Positions 5,767 to 5,784 of a stretch of DNA of 5,784 nt are shown in pieces. The translations under genes and the position numbers were made by a program. How positions within the stretch are numbered: the first letter of the stretch is position 1; every line of letters begins with the position of its first letter. The notes below the pieces were generated by a model. That model was given only the letters and a program-made list of their open reading frames with translations. It was not told the origin of the DNA and searched no databases. The stretch comes from UBA685 sp002299005 (lineage in GTDB: Bacteria; Pseudomonadota; Alphaproteobacteria; Puniceispirillales; Puniceispirillaceae), in the NCBI GenBank assembly GCA_963966775.1, contig CAXAAH010000075.1:1-5784 (forward strand), given 5' to 3'.

Positions 5767-5784
5767 ATTGTGCCTCATCATCTG

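Noticed and set aside
1..5784. Mobile element, CRISPR array, toxin-antitoxin or defence system
   Set aside because: No transposase, repeat array, integrase or paired small genes are visible. All substantial coding space is taken by housekeeping genes.

Overview
The window looks like a piece of an alphaproteobacterial chromosome of moderate GC. The evidence is the N-terminal signature of MnmA (NSLGF-KPP-TRVVVAMSGGVDSS), the short EpsC-like CysE with a charged helical tail, the KMGKT form of the TyrRS signature loop, and a small alpha/beta hydrolase of a type common next to sulfur and Fe-S genes in Alphaproteobacteria. The clade is not fixed by the sequence; a marine or free-living alphaproteobacterium is a guess. 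No mobile element, CRISPR array, phage gene or repeat family is visible.

Left part, minus strand, read right to left: cysE (serine O-acetyltransferase), a class V cysteine desulfurase, an adrenodoxin-type [2Fe-2S] ferredoxin and mnmA (tRNA U34 2-thiouridylase), then an elongator tRNA-Met (CAT). The four protein genes are spaced 11, 75 (6 if an upstream GTG start is used) and 15 bases apart, with no terminator between them, so they are probably one transcript starting at an extended -10 promoter near 3671-3676. The tRNA has its own near-consensus promoter (TTGACA, 17 bases, TAAAAA).

Right part, plus strand: a 216-residue alpha/beta hydrolase-fold protein and tyrS (tyrosyl-tRNA synthetase), 37 bases apart and ending in a strong rho-independent terminator at 5740-5766. 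The two transcription units diverge from one short intergenic region where the two predicted promoters overlap.

Read together, the left operon encodes a sulfur path. CysE makes O-acetylserine, the precursor of cysteine. The desulfurase takes sulfur from cysteine as a persulfide. MnmA uses that sulfur to thiolate tRNA wobble uridines. The ferredoxin could supply electrons to Fe-S assembly. No tus relay gene, scaffold (iscU, sufB) or iscR is present here, so a direct desulfurase-to-MnmA transfer is an attractive inference. The points most worth a second look are this gene set, the CxxC-plus-Cys arrangement in MnmA, and the hydrolase-fold protein whose expected catalytic Asp and His both appear as Asn. 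Most of the window is otherwise ordinary housekeeping DNA, and I see no clearly new system.
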